DNA of 5,903 nt from contig CAMTZV010000111.1 in the NCBI GenBank assembly GCA_947086625.1, positions 1-5,903 of the forward strand. Direction: 5' to 3'. Below, in pieces: positions 5,893 through 5,903 of this stretch. This stretch comes from an uncultured bacterium (GTDB lineage Bacteria; Bacillota; Clostridia; Lachnospirales; Lachnospiraceae). Positions within the stretch are counted from its first letter, which is position 1. Each line of letters opens with the position of its first letter. The notes beneath the pieces were generated by a model. It did not search any database and was not told the DNA's origin. It was given only the letters and a program-made list of their open reading frames with translations. A program made the position numbers and the translations under genes.

Positions 5893-5903
5893 TTCATTTT
5901 TTC

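Noticed and set aside
5526..5897. Upstream out-of-frame ATG at 5897 overlapping the PTS start
   Set aside because: No ribosome binding site is visible in the six bases available, and the translation becomes a frame shadow of PtsG.

Overview
This window looks like chromosome from a moderately GC-rich Firmicute, most likely a gut-type Clostridia such as a Lachnospiraceae member. The basis is strong AGGAGG-type ribosome binding sites, consensus sigma-A promoters, an acidic-linker lipoprotein sugar-binding protein, a single-chain IICBA glucose PTS permease with a GlcT/LicT-type antiterminator, and a PD-(D/E)XK (Rpn-like) nuclease gene. The assignment comes from family recognition only; no database search was run.

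Layout, left to right. (1) 1-537, minus strand: N-terminal part of a lipoprotein sugar-binding protein of an ABC importer, cut by the window edge; its permease genes would lie to the left. (2) 622-1775, minus strand: a two-gene operon, a TetR-family regulator followed by a flavodoxin-like protein, with ATGA overlap. A consensus promoter and a perfect 9-bp inverted repeat just past its -10 lie upstream, so the operon is probably autorepressed. (3) 1924-2844, plus strand: a self-contained unit with its own promoter, one Rpn/PDDEXK-type nuclease gene, and a strong hairpin terminator. A perfect Shine-Dalgarno sequence inside the nuclease gene precedes an in-frame GTG, which could give a separate 66-residue C-terminal protein. 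(4) 2843-5875, minus strand: a glucose-type PTS permease (IIC-IIB-IIA) followed 15 nt later by a BglG/GlcT-family antiterminator, ending at the same bidirectional terminator.

How the genes work together. Two regions concern sugar uptake. The PTS protein carries every phosphotransfer residue it needs except EI and HPr, and its antiterminator retains the four regulatory histidines of the PRD domains. The antiterminator lies downstream of the permease, opposite to the classical glcT-ptsG order, which suggests it may control its own supply by readthrough. Its RNA target would be upstream of 5903 and is not visible. The TetR-flavodoxin pair is a separate redox-type unit whose inducer cannot be deduced. 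The nuclease unit stands alone between two opposite-strand operons and resembles a mobile or defence-type insertion.

No rRNA, tRNA, CRISPR array, insertion sequence end or attachment site was seen. There is no gene-free stretch over 300 bases; the longest is 1776-1970, which holds the divergent promoters.
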